Position numbers and translations under genes: made by a program. Positions 8,330-17,396 of a stretch of 64,000 bases of DNA are shown piece by piece. The stretch covers positions 4,320 through 68,319 of the forward strand of contig CAZZKV010000013.1 of NCBI GenBank assembly GCA_964654665.1, in the 5' to 3' direction. The notes under the pieces were generated by a model. It was not told where the DNA came from and searched no databases. It saw only the letters and a list, made by a program, of their open reading frames with translations. How positions within the stretch are numbered: the first letter of the stretch is position 1; the number at the start of each line of letters is the position of its first letter. The DNA is from CALCKU01 sp964654665. GTDB taxonomy: Bacteria; Pseudomonadota; Alphaproteobacteria; Caulobacterales; Maricaulaceae.

Positions 8330-9889
8330 TCATCGACAGGCTAAAGCTATAAGGGCCGATGTTGAGGCATCATGATCCCCGGTGTTCCCTGTCGTCATTT
8401 CCGATAAAATGGTCTTGGCTAGAACCTTGCCCAGCTCGACCCCCCATTGGTCGAAACTATTGACGTTCCAGATGATACCCTGAACAAAAACCTTATGCTC
8501 ATAAAGTGCGATGAGATGACCCAGAGTGAAAGGGGAAAGATCATCCAGCGTTATGGTTGTCGAGGGCCGGTTGCCGGGAAATGTTTTTTGCGGTGCAAGA
8601 CGATCAACATCGGCAATATCGCCCAAGTCTTCGCGCACTTTATATTCCGGTTTACCCAGCATTAGGGCTTCGGACTGGGCAAAACAATTGGCCAGCAATG
8701 CAGCGTGATGGTCGGGACGATCTTCGTGATCAGTCAGGACGGCGATAAAATCAACCGGCGCTCCCGGCGTACCTTGGTGCAGCCACTGGAAAAAAGCATG
8801 TTGGCCATTGGTTCCTTCGTCGCCCCAGATAATCGGGCAGGTCAAGCCTGTTCGGGTTCCATCGCGCGTAGCTGATTTGCCGTTACTTTCCATTTCCAAC
8901 TGTTGTAAAAACGCAGAAAATTTACGAATGCGGCGTGCATAAGGGATAACCGCTTGGGAGGTAAAGCCTAGAATGTTGCGGTTCCAAATGCCGGTCATTG
9001 CCAACATAACCGGCAGATTATCATCCAAAGGCTGGTCGCGGAAATGTTCATCCATCCGCTTGGCACCTTTTAAACATTCATCAAAAGCTTTGCTACCATA
9101 GGCCAGTTGCAGGGATAAACCAACTGCCGACCAGACGGAATAGCGCCCGCCAACCCAATCCCAGAAATCAAAAATCTGCTGGCTTGGAATACCAAAACTC
9201 TCAGCACCCATGCGGTTGGCCGTCACGGCGATGAGATGATCTCCGGCCTTGTCTCCAAGGCTTTTGGTCAACCAGGCTCGCGCTGCCTCGCCGTTCATAC
9301 GAGTTTCTTGGGTCGTAAAAGATTTGGAGACGACAACAATCAATGTTGTTTTGGCATCCAATCCCGCGAGGGCATCCTTAATGGAGGCTCCGTCTATATT
9401 TTCGGCAAAGCGTAAGGCCATTTTAGGTACACATGTCGCGGCAAAGGTATCGGCAACGAGTCGGGGACCCAGATCAGACCCGCCAATGCCGATATGGACG
9501 ATGGTTTTAAATCGTGCCTCTGTATGAATTTTTGTTGTGAAGGCGGCCATCGTCTTGCGCATGGCGCGCACTTGTTTTTGCACTGTCGGTGATCCGCCAA
9601 CGCCGCGCAGCGCCATATGTAACACAGCGCGATTTTCGGATGTATTAATCGCTTCGCCGGCAAATAATTTCGCGCGCCATTCATCCAGATCACACGCGGC
9701 CGCTAATGATAATAAAGCTGTGCGCGCCGCGCCGCTAATCGCTTGTTTTGAAAAGTCAGCCCGTAACGGCCCTTCGCTGATTGTAAAGGTAGCAAGCCGG
9801 TTGGGATCGGTTTTAAATAATTCGGGAATAGAAACGGATTGTGCCGCCAAATTTTCCAAAGTTTGAAAATAGGATGCGCGGTCCGTCAT
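8330..9889 (-). CDS. pgi: Glucose-6-phosphate isomerase
   Basis: This protein interconverts glucose-6-phosphate and fructose-6-phosphate in glycolysis and gluconeogenesis. It shows the PGI hallmarks: IGIGGSDLGPRLV, VSKSFTTQET, FDFWDWVGGRYSVWSAVGLS (signature 1 region) and NSFDQWGVELGKVLA (signature 2). Its 519 residues are normal for the family. The start is set at the ATG at 9889, which has GGAGG five bases upstream; the in-frame TTG at 9901 overlaps that site. It stands alone, with a terminator-like hairpin of the next operon upstream. Confidence 0.97.
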   Translation of the reverse strand: MTDRASYFQTLENLAAQSVSIPELFKTDPNRLATFTISEGPLRADFSKQAISGAARTALLSLAAACDLDEWRAKLFAGEAINTSENRAVLHMALRGVGGSPTVQKQVRAMRKTMAAFTTKIHTEARFKTIVHIGIGGSDLGPRLVADTFAATCVPKMALRFAENIDGASIKDALAGLDAKTTLIVVVSKSFTTQETRMNGEAARAWLTKSLGDKAGDHLIAVTANRMGAESFGIPSQQIFDFWDWVGGRYSVWSAVGLSLQLAYGSKAFDECLKGAKRMDEHFRDQPLDDNLPVMLAMTGIWNRNILGFTSQAVIPYARRIRKFSAFLQQLEMESNGKSATRDGTRTGLTCPIIWGDEGTNGQHAFFQWLHQGTPGAPVDFIAVLTDHEDRPDHHAALLANCFAQSEALMLGKPEYKVREDLGDIADVDRLAPQKTFPGNRPSTTITLDDLSPFTLGHLIALYEHKVFVQGIIWNVNSFDQWGVELGKVLAKTILSEMTTGNTGDHDASTSALIALACR

Positions 9890-9942
9890 AATAGCCTCCA
9901 ATTGCGTAGGGCGCTTTTAGGGGACAGGGGCAAATGTGCAAT

Positions 9943-9981
9943 AAAAAAAGCCCTGTTATTCTATTCAGGAATAACAGGGCT
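9943..9981 (-). terminator. Rho-independent terminator of the dsbD-redoxin operon
   Basis: A perfect 12-bp stem (AGCCCTGTTATT / AATAACAGGGCT, 9949-9960 and 9970-9981) with a 9-nt loop is followed, reading the minus strand, by a run of seven T (plus-strand A 9943-9949). It starts about 20 bp after the stop of the redoxin gene. Stem, loop and U-tract together make this the clearest intrinsic terminator in the window. Confidence 0.9.
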
Positions 9982-10001
9982 AGAGGAAAATAAAGGGCTT
10001 A

Positions 10002-10628
10002 TTATGAGCCGTATTTGATAGAACATCCGTATGGTGCTGTTTCGGCATTTTTAACGGCAGCACCAGATTTAACGGCTGCTAAAGCTTCGCGGACATAATT
10101 TGTAGCCCCCGGGATGGCAGAACTCCGCGCGCTGCGATTACTATCAATCGCGCCTTGATATACTAAAGTCTGAGCGGCATCGATGACATACATATGCGGC
10201 GTTGTTTTAGCGGCAAATGTGCGCCCTGCTGTGCCGGACGGGTCCAGAACAACGGCCTTTGGTGCTGCGCTGCGGGATGTGGTCAAGTCATTGGCTTCTT
10301 GGCCCGTAACATAGCCTTGCTTACCGGGTGCAGATGACACGATAGACAGCCAGACAACATCATCGGCCGCGGCTTCTTTTTGCATATTTTGCATATTTTC
10401 ATATGCTGGATCATAATGTTTTTTCACATAAGGGCAGCCATGGTTGGTCCATTCCAAGACAACGGTTTTGCCAGCAAAATCTGATAATTCATGGGTTTTG
10501 CCATTGGAATCGGTCACGGTCATATTGGCAACAGAGCTACCTGTAGCGATTTTGGCGCTGGCTGGTAAACTTAGGGCTGCGGATGCCATTAAGGCGCAAG
10601 CGAATGAAACTGTGGTAAATTTGGTCAT
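10002..10628 (-). CDS. Exported thioredoxin-fold redoxin (AhpC/TSA-like)
   Basis: This periplasmic protein has 208 residues and a clear signal peptide (FACALMASAALSLPASA). The redoxin domain follows: SVANMTVTDSNGKTHELSDF, then VVLEWTNHGCPYVKKHY with a single Cys in an HGCPYVKK site, and AKTTPHMYVID with the cis-Pro. A further Cys lies near the C terminus (APYGCSIKY). It belongs to the AhpC/TSA-type thiol redox family, and its substrate is unknown. I choose the ATG at 10628, which has AAAGGAGA upstream, over the in-frame ATG at 10664. It lies 38 bp after the DsbD-type reductase gene, which probably supplies its electrons. Confidence 0.88.
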   Translation of the reverse strand: MTKFTTVSFACALMASAALSLPASAKIATGSSVANMTVTDSNGKTHELSDFAGKTVVLEWTNHGCPYVKKHYDPAYENMQNMQKEAAADDVVWLSIVSSAPGKQGYVTGQEANDLTTSRSAAPKAVVLDPSGTAGRTFAAKTTPHMYVIDAAQTLVYQGAIDSNRSARSSAIPGATNYVREALAAVKSGAAVKNAETAPYGCSIKYGS

Positions 10629-10666
10629 ATATCTATCTCCTTTAAAGGGCGGATTAAGGCGCAACT

Positions 10667-12790
10667 TTAGGGGTTCTGCCCGTTTTTCGCCCTATCGATA
10701 GCGCTCTTTAACACATCATAGGTTAGAACTTGAGGTAAAACTTCAGCCTTCACGAAATTTTGACCTGTGTGATTTGCAGGAAACATTAGATAGAGCGGCA
10801 CACCCGAACGGCCATAGAATTCCAGCTCCCGTGCGATGACATCATTTTTATTAGTCCAGTCGGCAATCAGGAATGCTACATCATTTTGGACAAATAGCGC
10901 TTGGGTCTTTTGTTTGGATAGGACAAGCTTTTCATTGACCTTGCAGGTTACGCACCATGCCGCGGTGAAATCAACAAATACGGGACGGCCCTCGGCTTGT
11001 AATTGGGCGACCCGTTCCGGACTCCAGACACCCGCTTCGGATGAATGAACGGTGGAACTTGGGGCGGTTTTAAGCATTACAGGAAAGATGATAGTCGCAA
11101 TAATAGCTGCGATGGCAAGGCCTTTGGAGAGCGCGGATTGCCCTTTTAATAGCCATATAGCAAAGCTGGCACTCAGCATCGCTGCCAATGTTAGTAAAAC
11201 GCCATCTTCGCCTGATTGCAGAGCCAGTACCCAGACTAGCCAAACGGCCGCCCCGAGCATGGGAAAAGCCAAGAACTGACGAAATCGTTCCATCCATGGG
11301 CCGGGTTTGGGCAGGGCCGAGAGTAATTTGGGCACATAAGCAATGAGCAAAAAAGGTAAAGCAAACCCCACGGCCAAAGCCATGAAGACGCAGAGTGTAA
11401 TGAGTGCCGTCTGGGCCAGAGCATATCCAACAGCTCCGGCCATAAAGGGCGCTGTGCAGGGGGTTGCAACAACAACCGCTAAAGCGCCTGTGAAAAAGGA
11501 TCCGGCAAAACCTGATTTTTGCGTGAGTGTGCCGCCTGTATTTTGCAATGCGGTTCCAAATTCGAATAGTCCCAACAGGTTCAGCCCGATAACAAAAAGC
11601 AGGACAGCAAGGACGCCGACCACTTTGGGGTTTTGCAATTGGAACCCCCACCCGATTTCTGATCCGGCGGCTTTTAGTGCCAGCAAAACCAAGGTCAGCA
11701 GTAAAAATGTCGCCAGTACGCCCGCCGTATAGGCCCAAGCCTCGCGGCGAATAACCGTTTTTTCTCCATGGGCGGCTTTGGCTATGGAAAGTGCTTTGAT
11801 CGAAATGACTGGAAAGACGCAGGGCATAAGATTAAGAATCAACCCGCCTATAAAGGCACCGAAAATCGCTGCCCATAATGTAAGGGCTGGTCCGTTTGAT
11901 CCGCCCGATACGGTTTTACCGGCCAGCGGGGACAGACCGATCTCAACACTTTGTCCTGTGGTTAATGTAATTTCATCACCATAAATCTGGCCATTGCGTT
12001 TATAGGTCAAAACGCCGGATATTGCCCCAGTTATCGGCTCATCCCATAAATAGCTGGGCTGGGTTGTAATCTCGATACCTGCGTCACCCACTCGGACGAT
12101 TTGGGGCGCAGAATGGCCTAATATACCTTGTTCATAGGGGAAAAAATAAGCCTGTGAATAATCACCCTGACTGGGCGGTAAGATTGTTATAATAAGCTGT
12201 TCGCCTGTTTTTTTAATCCCGCCCGTCTCGCCTTTGGGCTTGGGACTATCGGTGATGGCGTGATTGATGACCGTAGACCATTTTGGATCAATCTCCCGTT
12301 CGCCAATAGCTAGCGTGATAGAGAGTTTAGCATCTTCGGGAATGCAAACATCATAACAGACAAGATAATAAACATCGGCGCGCAGGGTGATAATATCGCC
12401 CGGCACCGCGCTATCGGTGATTTGAAATTTTTGCGGAAAAAGCGGCGCACCTTCAAAGCCATAATTAATAATTGGGCCGGTTGGCAGGGTTCGCGGCACC
12501 GGCCAGATTAAATCGCCTTGGGTGCTTACCTCTTCCGGTAAATACCAGTTAATCTGAACAGGCTCGCCGCTATCGCCCGGATTACGCCAATAGGTATGCC
12601 AATGCTCATCCAGAACAGTCCGCAGCGCGACATGAAATGTATCGCCCGGTGCAAGGCTGTCATGGCTGGATACTAATGAAGCGGTCACTTTGCCTGTATC
12701 TTCAGGCAAGCTCTCTTTGGCATGGCCGATAACCGTACTTAAAAAAACTATGACGCCGATAATAGCAAAACGTAATATAATCTGTAACAT
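10667..12790 (-). CDS. dsbD: DsbD/ScsB-type transmembrane thiol:disulfide reductase
   Basis: This 707-residue three-domain protein moves electrons from cytoplasmic thioredoxin across the inner membrane to periplasmic acceptors. The N-terminal ~270 residues are a periplasmic immunoglobulin-like domain with a CYDVC cysteine pair. The centre has about eight membrane helices, including the LMPCVFPVISIKAL and VVATPCTAPFM segments with the two transport cysteines. The C terminus is a thioredoxin domain with WCVTC near residues 611-615. All three redox pairs are intact. The redoxin gene just downstream is a plausible periplasmic client. The long N-domain is closer in style to ScsB-like proteins than to E. 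coli DsbD. Confidence 0.93.
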   Translation of the reverse strand: MLQIILRFAIIGVIVFLSTVIGHAKESLPEDTGKVTASLVSSHDSLAPGDTFHVALRTVLDEHWHTYWRNPGDSGEPVQINWYLPEEVSTQGDLIWPVPRTLPTGPIINYGFEGAPLFPQKFQITDSAVPGDIITLRADVYYLVCYDVCIPEDAKLSITLAIGEREIDPKWSTVINHAITDSPKPKGETGGIKKTGEQLIITILPPSQGDYSQAYFFPYEQGILGHSAPQIVRVGDAGIEITTQPSYLWDEPITGAISGVLTYKRNGQIYGDEITLTTGQSVEIGLSPLAGKTVSGGSNGPALTLWAAIFGAFIGGLILNLMPCVFPVISIKALSIAKAAHGEKTVIRREAWAYTAGVLATFLLLTLVLLALKAAGSEIGWGFQLQNPKVVGVLAVLLFVIGLNLLGLFEFGTALQNTGGTLTQKSGFAGSFFTGALAVVVATPCTAPFMAGAVGYALAQTALITLCVFMALAVGFALPFLLIAYVPKLLSALPKPGPWMERFRQFLAFPMLGAAVWLVWVLALQSGEDGVLLTLAAMLSASFAIWLLKGQSALSKGLAIAAIIATIIFPVMLKTAPSSTVHSSEAGVWSPERVAQLQAEGRPVFVDFTAAWCVTCKVNEKLVLSKQKTQALFVQNDVAFLIADWTNKNDVIARELEFYGRSGVPLYLMFPANHTGQNFVKAEVLPQVLTYDVLKSAIDRAKNGQNP

Positions 12791-12882
12791 AATGGGGCTA
12801 TACCCTTAAAAGCGTTAAAGAGCTATGTGGTTTTATAGGGGGTTCACGTAAGTTTGATGGTCGCGCGAGAGGGCGAGGTCGG

Positions 12883-13719
12883 CTAATCAAAGACAGCGCC
12901 GATATCTTGTGAAGATAGGCCTTCTTTCAAATTTCGAATCTCATAATAAATTGCAGATGTAAAGACGGCATTAATCACAGCTACGATTGTTTGCGTTATC
13001 GCATAGGTCACCGCTTGGATGGCAATATATGTGTTAGAAATAGACCCCGTTAAGAGAATGTCAGCCGGAGTACCTGCGATTAATTTGATATTGCCGATAG
13101 TCATGCTGATAACGAGGTTTAACACCAGTATCATGATAAATATCAAGAGAATCCACCGCTTATACCCTTTGGTAAGTGCCCATGACCGGGCGATACTGCC
13201 TGATAATGTTTGGCCTTCGATGACCATTGCGGGGACTGCTAGATACTAACCAAGTAAAACAAGAATGCGGGGAATAATGAGCAGGATGATACCTAGGCTT
13301 ATTGCAAGGATATATAAAATTCCAAACCCGATGAGAGGGCCGATAGAGTGTATAGCGATGCGAAAAGATTGACCGATCGGTGTTGTCCCGCCGCGCATAT
13401 CGTGCAGGCTGCAATAAATAATAGCCCCATTGACCAGCATAGTGGTCGTGAGTGCGATAATTAGCGTAAATATATAGGTTTTTAAATTTTCTCTAGTCGT
13501 AATTTCAATGAAATTTATTGTATCAAGATTATCATATGTTCCAGTAAAAATAGGCCAGAGTCCTATTCCTATCATGAGTATCGGTAATCCAATGAAAAGG
13601 GCAGAAAGGGTACAATAGGGCTAAATGTTATTTTTTAAGGATTCGAAACTCAGGTTTAGAATTCGTCCGATATCAAATTCGGGCTTGGGTTTGAGGGTAA
13701 ATTGCGTAGCTTTGACCAT
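12883..13719 (-). pseudogene. Polytopic membrane protein gene with two in-frame TAG codons
   Basis: One frame of 279 codons runs from ATG 13719 to the stop at 12883, interrupted only by TAG at 13623-13621 and TAG at 13248-13246. It starts with FDIGRILNLSFESLKNNI, continues after the first TAG with YCTLSALFIGLPILMIGIG, and later has LGIILLIIPRILVLLG-stop-YLAVPAMVIEG and IARSWALTKGYKRW. This pattern resembles the YciC/glycerophosphodiesterase-membrane-domain families (LxxIPG...PALVxEG...AxxRSxxLTKG). TGG tryptophan codons are plausible ancestors of both stops. It lies 15 bp after the SixA-like gene. TAG ends many neighbouring genes normally, so recoding is less likely than decay. Confidence 0.65.
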
Positions 13720-13734
13720 TCTTGCATAACCGTG

Positions 13735-14259
13735 TTACGGGTCTGAATTACCGTAGCGCTCTCGCTGAGTATCGACGATGCGTGCGTTACCATCTAGGCT
13801 ATGTGTTATAATATAGAGCCGGTCATATTCATCGACTTCGCGAATAGGTTTGCCGCCGTTCCCGCCAAGATACTCGGCCAGCGGCGGCGTGGTATTTGAA
13901 TGACCGACAATCAATATATGGCCCCGCATGGACTTCAGGGTTACGGCAAAACTTTCCAAATCACGCGGGTTATAAGGTGTTACGGTCAGGCCTTTAGCTG
14001 CGGCAAGAGGGGCAGCGGTTTGTTGTGTGCGTTTATAATCGGATGAATATATTTGGGTTAAAGGCACATCTTTAAGCCGGATAGCCAGATCACGGGCGCG
14101 TTGATGCCCGTCTTGCGTCAAATCAGGGTCTTTGACATCCAGAATTTTTTCGGCATGGCGAACCAGATAATAATGGGCCGCTGGTTTGGGCGCGCTTTGG
14201 CAGGCGGTTAAAAGCCAACTTGCGAGTCCAAGAATAATGACACGGCGTGCGGTCATCAT
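13735..14259 (-). CDS. SixA-like histidine phosphatase lipoprotein
   Basis: This 174-residue histidine-phosphatase-superfamily protein has LVRHAEK with the nucleophilic His, SSDYKRTQQTA with the conserved Arg, and VGHSNTTPPL with the second His. A lipobox (WLLTAC) makes it a probable lipoprotein facing the periplasm, unlike cytoplasmic E. coli SixA, so a phosphohistidine-signalling role is unlikely. The substrate is unknown. The start at ATG 14259 overlaps the stop of the cyclophilin gene (ATGA overlap), indicating translational coupling. The upstream in-frame TTG at 14265 is less likely. Confidence 0.85.
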   Translation of the reverse strand: MMTARRVIILGLASWLLTACQSAPKPAAHYYLVRHAEKILDVKDPDLTQDGHQRARDLAIRLKDVPLTQIYSSDYKRTQQTAAPLAAAKGLTVTPYNPRDLESFAVTLKSMRGHILIVGHSNTTPPLAEYLGGNGGKPIREVDEYDRLYIITHSLDGNARIVDTQRERYGNSDP

Positions 14260-14897
14260 TTGCAATAGGCCTTTTGGATGATAACCGGCTTGGATAAAAA
14301 CTGGTTTTCTGTACCGGGCAGTGGTGTTTTGGCGGCAACAGCGCCAGCCTGTATAGCGCGCGCAACGTCCAAGCCCTTTGTAACATGGCCAAAGGCGGCA
14401 TAACCCTGTTTATCCGGATTGCGGTCTTGGCCATAATCGAGGAAGTGGTTGTCTGCGAGCGAGATGAAAAAGAAGGCGGCGCTGCCGGTACCCGGCTCGC
14501 TACGGGCTATGCTGACCGTCCCTGTCGTGTGGGATAATCCGCTAGCCTGTGTCGTTTCATGGTCAATCAACGGGGTAACTGTGTTCAGATCAAGTCGGCC
14601 ACCTTGAATAATCTCCATCCCCATTTTTAAAGGATCGGTTTGAGGGGTAACGACGCGATAAAATCCTTGCCCATCATAGAGGCCATTACCGACATAATAG
14701 AGAAAATCTTGAGCCGATAACGGGGCTTTGTCCTGGTAAACTTCAATATCTATATCGCCCCTATCGGTTTGCATAATAACATGGGGTCGCTGTTCATTCC
14801 CGCTGCATGTCCCTAGAATATCGGGTTCGCTTTTGCGGGGTGTGCAAGTCGATAGTAAAATTGACGTCGCTATTACGCACCATAAAATGCGAGGCAT
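14256..14897 (-). CDS. Cyclophilin-type peptidyl-prolyl isomerase lipoprotein
   Basis: The gene gives 213 residues from ATG 14897. It has a lipoprotein signal with LLSTC, then a cyclophilin domain: VIMQTDRGDIDIEVYQDKAP, YDGQGFYRVV (the catalytic Arg retained), IIQGG, GTVSIARSEPGTGSAAFFFI and YAAFGHVTKGLDVARAI. It catalyses cis-trans isomerisation of prolyl bonds and should assist folding in the periplasm while membrane-anchored. The start is preceded by one base after the stop of a small membrane-protein gene, and the stop overlaps the SixA-like start. The five genes from 15675 down to 12883 therefore look like one operon. Confidence 0.88.
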   Translation of the reverse strand: MPRILWCVIATSILLSTCTPRKSEPDILGTCSGNEQRPHVIMQTDRGDIDIEVYQDKAPLSAQDFLYYVGNGLYDGQGFYRVVTPQTDPLKMGMEIIQGGRLDLNTVTPLIDHETTQASGLSHTTGTVSIARSEPGTGSAAFFFISLADNHFLDYGQDRNPDKQGYAAFGHVTKGLDVARAIQAGAVAAKTPLPGTENQFLSKPVIIQKAYCK

Positions 14898-14898
14898 G

Positions 14899-15066
14899 TT
14901 AATTATCTTTATCGATCTTGCGCTGTTTAAGAGCCATATCAATGAGAACGGTTGCTGCGATTCCTGCAAATAAAGCAAAGAGCGGATGGCGCAATGCAAA
15001 GAGGACGACAATGCCAATACCGATGCCAAAGATCAGTGCGTAAGGGTGGAGGGCGTTAAATTTCAT
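14899..15066 (-). CDS. Small two-helix membrane protein (55 aa)
   Basis: ATG at 15066 opens a 55-codon frame, ending at TAA 14901-14899, one base before the cyclophilin start. The product begins MKFNALHPYALIFGIGIGIV, continues with hydrophobic VLFALRHPLFALFAGIAATV and ends in a charged tail (QRKIDKDN). This gives two probable membrane helices separated by a short RHP turn, with no recognised family. It sits 24 bp downstream of the HNH gene and tightly upstream of the cyclophilin gene, so co-translation is likely. Its length makes it easy to miss in automatic annotation. Confidence 0.7.
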   Translation of the reverse strand: MKFNALHPYALIFGIGIGIVVLFALRHPLFALFAGIAATVLIDMALKQRKIDKDN

Positions 15067-15090
15067 AGATCAAGCCTAACGGGAAAGTGA

Positions 15091-15675
15091 CTAAGCGTCT
15101 AGCTCAACATCCCAATAAAGATAATCAAGCCAGCTTTGATGTAGATAATTAGGCGGAAACCGCCGACCCTGGGCTTGGAGTTGATGCATAGTGGGGGCAT
15201 GCGGCGGTATATGGGGGTGCATATGGGCATCCTTGGGTAAACGTCCACCCTTTTTTAGATTACAGGTTGAGCAGGCTGCCACGATGTTTTTCCAGGTTGT
15301 CTTTCCTCCGAGCCGCCGCGGAATAACATGATCAAAGGTTAAATCATCGGGGCTGGAACAATAGACACATTGAAAGCCGTCGCGCAGGAATAAATTAAAA
15401 CGGGTAAAGGCAGGTGAGCGGTTTTGCGCCACATAATCCTTTAGTGCGACAACGCTGGGCAGAAACATTTCAAAATCTGCAGATCGTACCGTTTTGTCAT
15501 ATTCATTCACAACATTAACGCGTTCCAAAAACACAGCTTTTACCGCATCCTGCCAAGACCAGAGCGAGAGCGGGAAATAAGAAAGTGGCTGATAATCCGC
15601 ATTGAGGATAAGGCAAGGAAATGTGCCTGACGTTGCCGTTTCCGGTAAAGGTATAGAATGCGCTATTAACCCCAT
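15091..15675 (-). CDS. HNH endonuclease family protein
   Basis: The protein has 194 residues. The N-terminal part (CLILNADYQPLSYFPLSLW; KAVFLERVNVV) is typical of a broadly conserved bacterial HNH protein. The C-terminal HNH/zinc site is CVYCSSPDDLTFDHVIPRRLGG, quoted here as CVYC, LTFDHVIPRRLGG and CSTCNLKKGG. It includes the DH catalytic pair, the Asn (TWKNIVAAC) and two CxxC zinc pairs. Chromosomal members of this kind are common housekeeping-type proteins of unknown target rather than parts of restriction systems. GGAGG lies 5 bases before the ATG. It is probably the first gene of the operon with the small membrane protein and cyclophilin. Confidence 0.9.
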   Translation of the reverse strand: MGLIAHSIPLPETATSGTFPCLILNADYQPLSYFPLSLWSWQDAVKAVFLERVNVVNEYDKTVRSADFEMFLPSVVALKDYVAQNRSPAFTRFNLFLRDGFQCVYCSSPDDLTFDHVIPRRLGGKTTWKNIVAACSTCNLKKGGRLPKDAHMHPHIPPHAPTMHQLQAQGRRFPPNYLHQSWLDYLYWDVELDA

Positions 15676-15886
15676 GAGGGCCTCCGCGAGGATCTATAGG
15701 CTGTTAATAGGGTTGGTCGCTCTGAACGGGTAAGACTGAAAACGGCGCTCCTTTTATCTGATTCGGATTTAAACAGACAGGGACGGAACTGACAAGGGGC
15801 AGTCTGTACCCCCTTTAATGGCAGATAAACCCAGTGATCTGTTATAGGCTCTCGTCAGCGAGGAAAATATCAGCCAGCATGGCGTT

Positions 15887-17236
15887 ATGCGAATCAATCC
15901 GCTTATAAGTTTTCTGATTGTCATAATGCTCGGCGCAGGCGTATATGCGGCCGTGCCAAGCGAGGCGCAGACTGAACTCAGTCAGCTTGATAGTTATCGT
16001 CCCTTGCGACCAGAAGCCAACCGTATGGCTCATAGGCCGCGGGCCATACGGCAAAGCCTTCAGCGCGATGCGGCCCGTTTAGCTCCGGCAGCCGGGCTGC
16101 GCGTCACACTTGCTGTTGACAGGCTTGGCGATATTGCAGGACTGGCCTTGGCTGATGACGGTGTTCTCTATAGCAGTGATTATCGATCGGGTCGTATTTA
16201 TGCCTTACAAGACCGTCAACAAGACGGGCAGATTGATCAACGCCGTCCGCTGGCTTTAAGCTTTGATGGTCCGAGCGGCCTCGCGGTTTATGGAGAAGTT
16301 TTATATGTTGTAGATCATGCGGCTCTCTGGTCCATAAATCTGAACACAGGAATGCGGAAACGCCTTGCCTCTTTGGTGAATGTCCCGGCTAAAAAAACAA
16401 AGCGACCTCTCATTATATCGCCGGATGGGACGTATTTATATTTAGGTTTCAATCTGGCGACGGGGGGGCAAATTGTCAAAATTCATAGTCAGAGCGGAAC
16501 GGCTTTAGAGAGCATTCCTCTTAGCCGCGCAGTGTTATCACTGGCACAAACATCCTATGGAGCGGTTTGGGCGGGGTTGGATAATGGATTGATATCTATA
16601 ACTCATCCAGAAAAAATTTACCCGTTGGAACCGGGCGCTGCCGCGCAAGCTATTTTATTGCCGGAAACAGCGAATATCCCACAGACGCTTGCGCGTTATA
16701 TGGCCCATCATATTCTTGTTGCACAAAGCCGGTCATTATCGGCACCGCCGCATCTAACACGCGGTAATAACCTTATTCTTATTCCTGCAAATTTTGGCGC
16801 TCCGGCGCAGCATATGAAGTTAATGCTTGGCGGATTTGTGAATAACCGGGGTACGCAAGCGTGGGGTCGGCCATCCGCATTATTATTAGATGCGCGTGGA
16901 TTATTTATGGCTGATAATTGGGGCGGGGTTTTATGGCGCCTAAGCCCGTCTGTGACGCCAGATCCCAAGCCGGCGCTTGACGATATAACACAGCCGCAAG
17001 ACACGCCGCAAATTAACGGGGTGAATGATAAAGCACCTGAATATACGGGATTTGGTAGTCGGATTGTGCAGGGATCACAGATTGACAATACATCAATTAT
17101 AGAGGGATCGACGATCAGCCGGGATTACGAAAAAAACCGCCTTATAAAACCAAACCTGCCAACTCAGTCTTCGAATGATGATGCCGCAGATGATGGAACT
17201 TCGTCTGACGATATAGGGTCGCAAGGGGCATTGTAA
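15887..17236 (+). CDS. Exported beta-propeller protein, sorbosone/glucose dehydrogenase-like
   Basis: The protein has 449 residues with an N-terminal signal or anchor (FLIVIMLGAGVYAAVPSEAQ). Propeller-type blades include IAGLALADDGVLYSSDYRSG, FDGPSGLAVYGEVLYVVDHA, and near residue 340 RGLFMADNWGGVLWRL. This is the style of L-sorbosone dehydrogenase and PQQ-dependent sugar dehydrogenase relatives. The last ~90 residues are low-complexity, rich in D/S/T/Q, and probably disordered. I cannot confirm a PQQ site, so enzymatic function is uncertain. It stands alone after a 211-bp spacer divergent from the HNH gene. Confidence 0.6.
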   Translation: MRINPLISFLIVIMLGAGVYAAVPSEAQTELSQLDSYRPLRPEANRMAHRPRAIRQSLQRDAARLAPAAGLRVTLAVDRLGDIAGLALADDGVLYSSDYRSGRIYALQDRQQDGQIDQRRPLALSFDGPSGLAVYGEVLYVVDHAALWSINLNTGMRKRLASLVNVPAKKTKRPLIISPDGTYLYLGFNLATGGQIVKIHSQSGTALESIPLSRAVLSLAQTSYGAVWAGLDNGLISITHPEKIYPLEPGAAAQAILLPETANIPQTLARYMAHHILVAQSRSLSAPPHLTRGNNLILIPANFGAPAQHMKLMLGGFVNNRGTQAWGRPSALLLDARGLFMADNWGGVLWRLSPSVTPDPKPALDDITQPQDTPQINGVNDKAPEYTGFGSRIVQGSQIDNTSIIEGSTISRDYEKNRLIKPNLPTQSSNDDAADDGTSSDDIGSQGAL

Positions 17237-17396
17237 TAATAACGCAAACCAGTTTGCCTAACGTTGAAACATGACACTCTTGCAGCCAAACTCGGATCAG
17301 CCCTGCGAGCGTTGGTAAGGGTCGGATATTCAACTCTCTAATTCGGTATAAAGGCGGACACAAAATGCAATATCAACAGTTTACTAGTAAAGGAAA

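Noticed and set aside
12883..13719. Programmed TAG recoding (pyrrolysine or suppressor system)
   Set aside because: TAG ends many intact genes in the window (for example ybbN and the LonSB gene), and no Pyl genes are seen. Two nonsense mutations are the simpler explanation, though kept open in the finding.
15091..15675. Restriction or phage-defence nuclease
   Set aside because: The HNH protein belongs to a widely conserved chromosomal type, and its operon (small membrane protein, cyclophilin, SixA-like) has no methylase or defence partner.
15790..15825. Terminator hairpin AAGGGG...CCCCTT upstream of the propeller gene
   Set aside because: The stem is only about six base pairs, there is no T-tract on either strand, and it lies between divergent genes where no terminator is needed.
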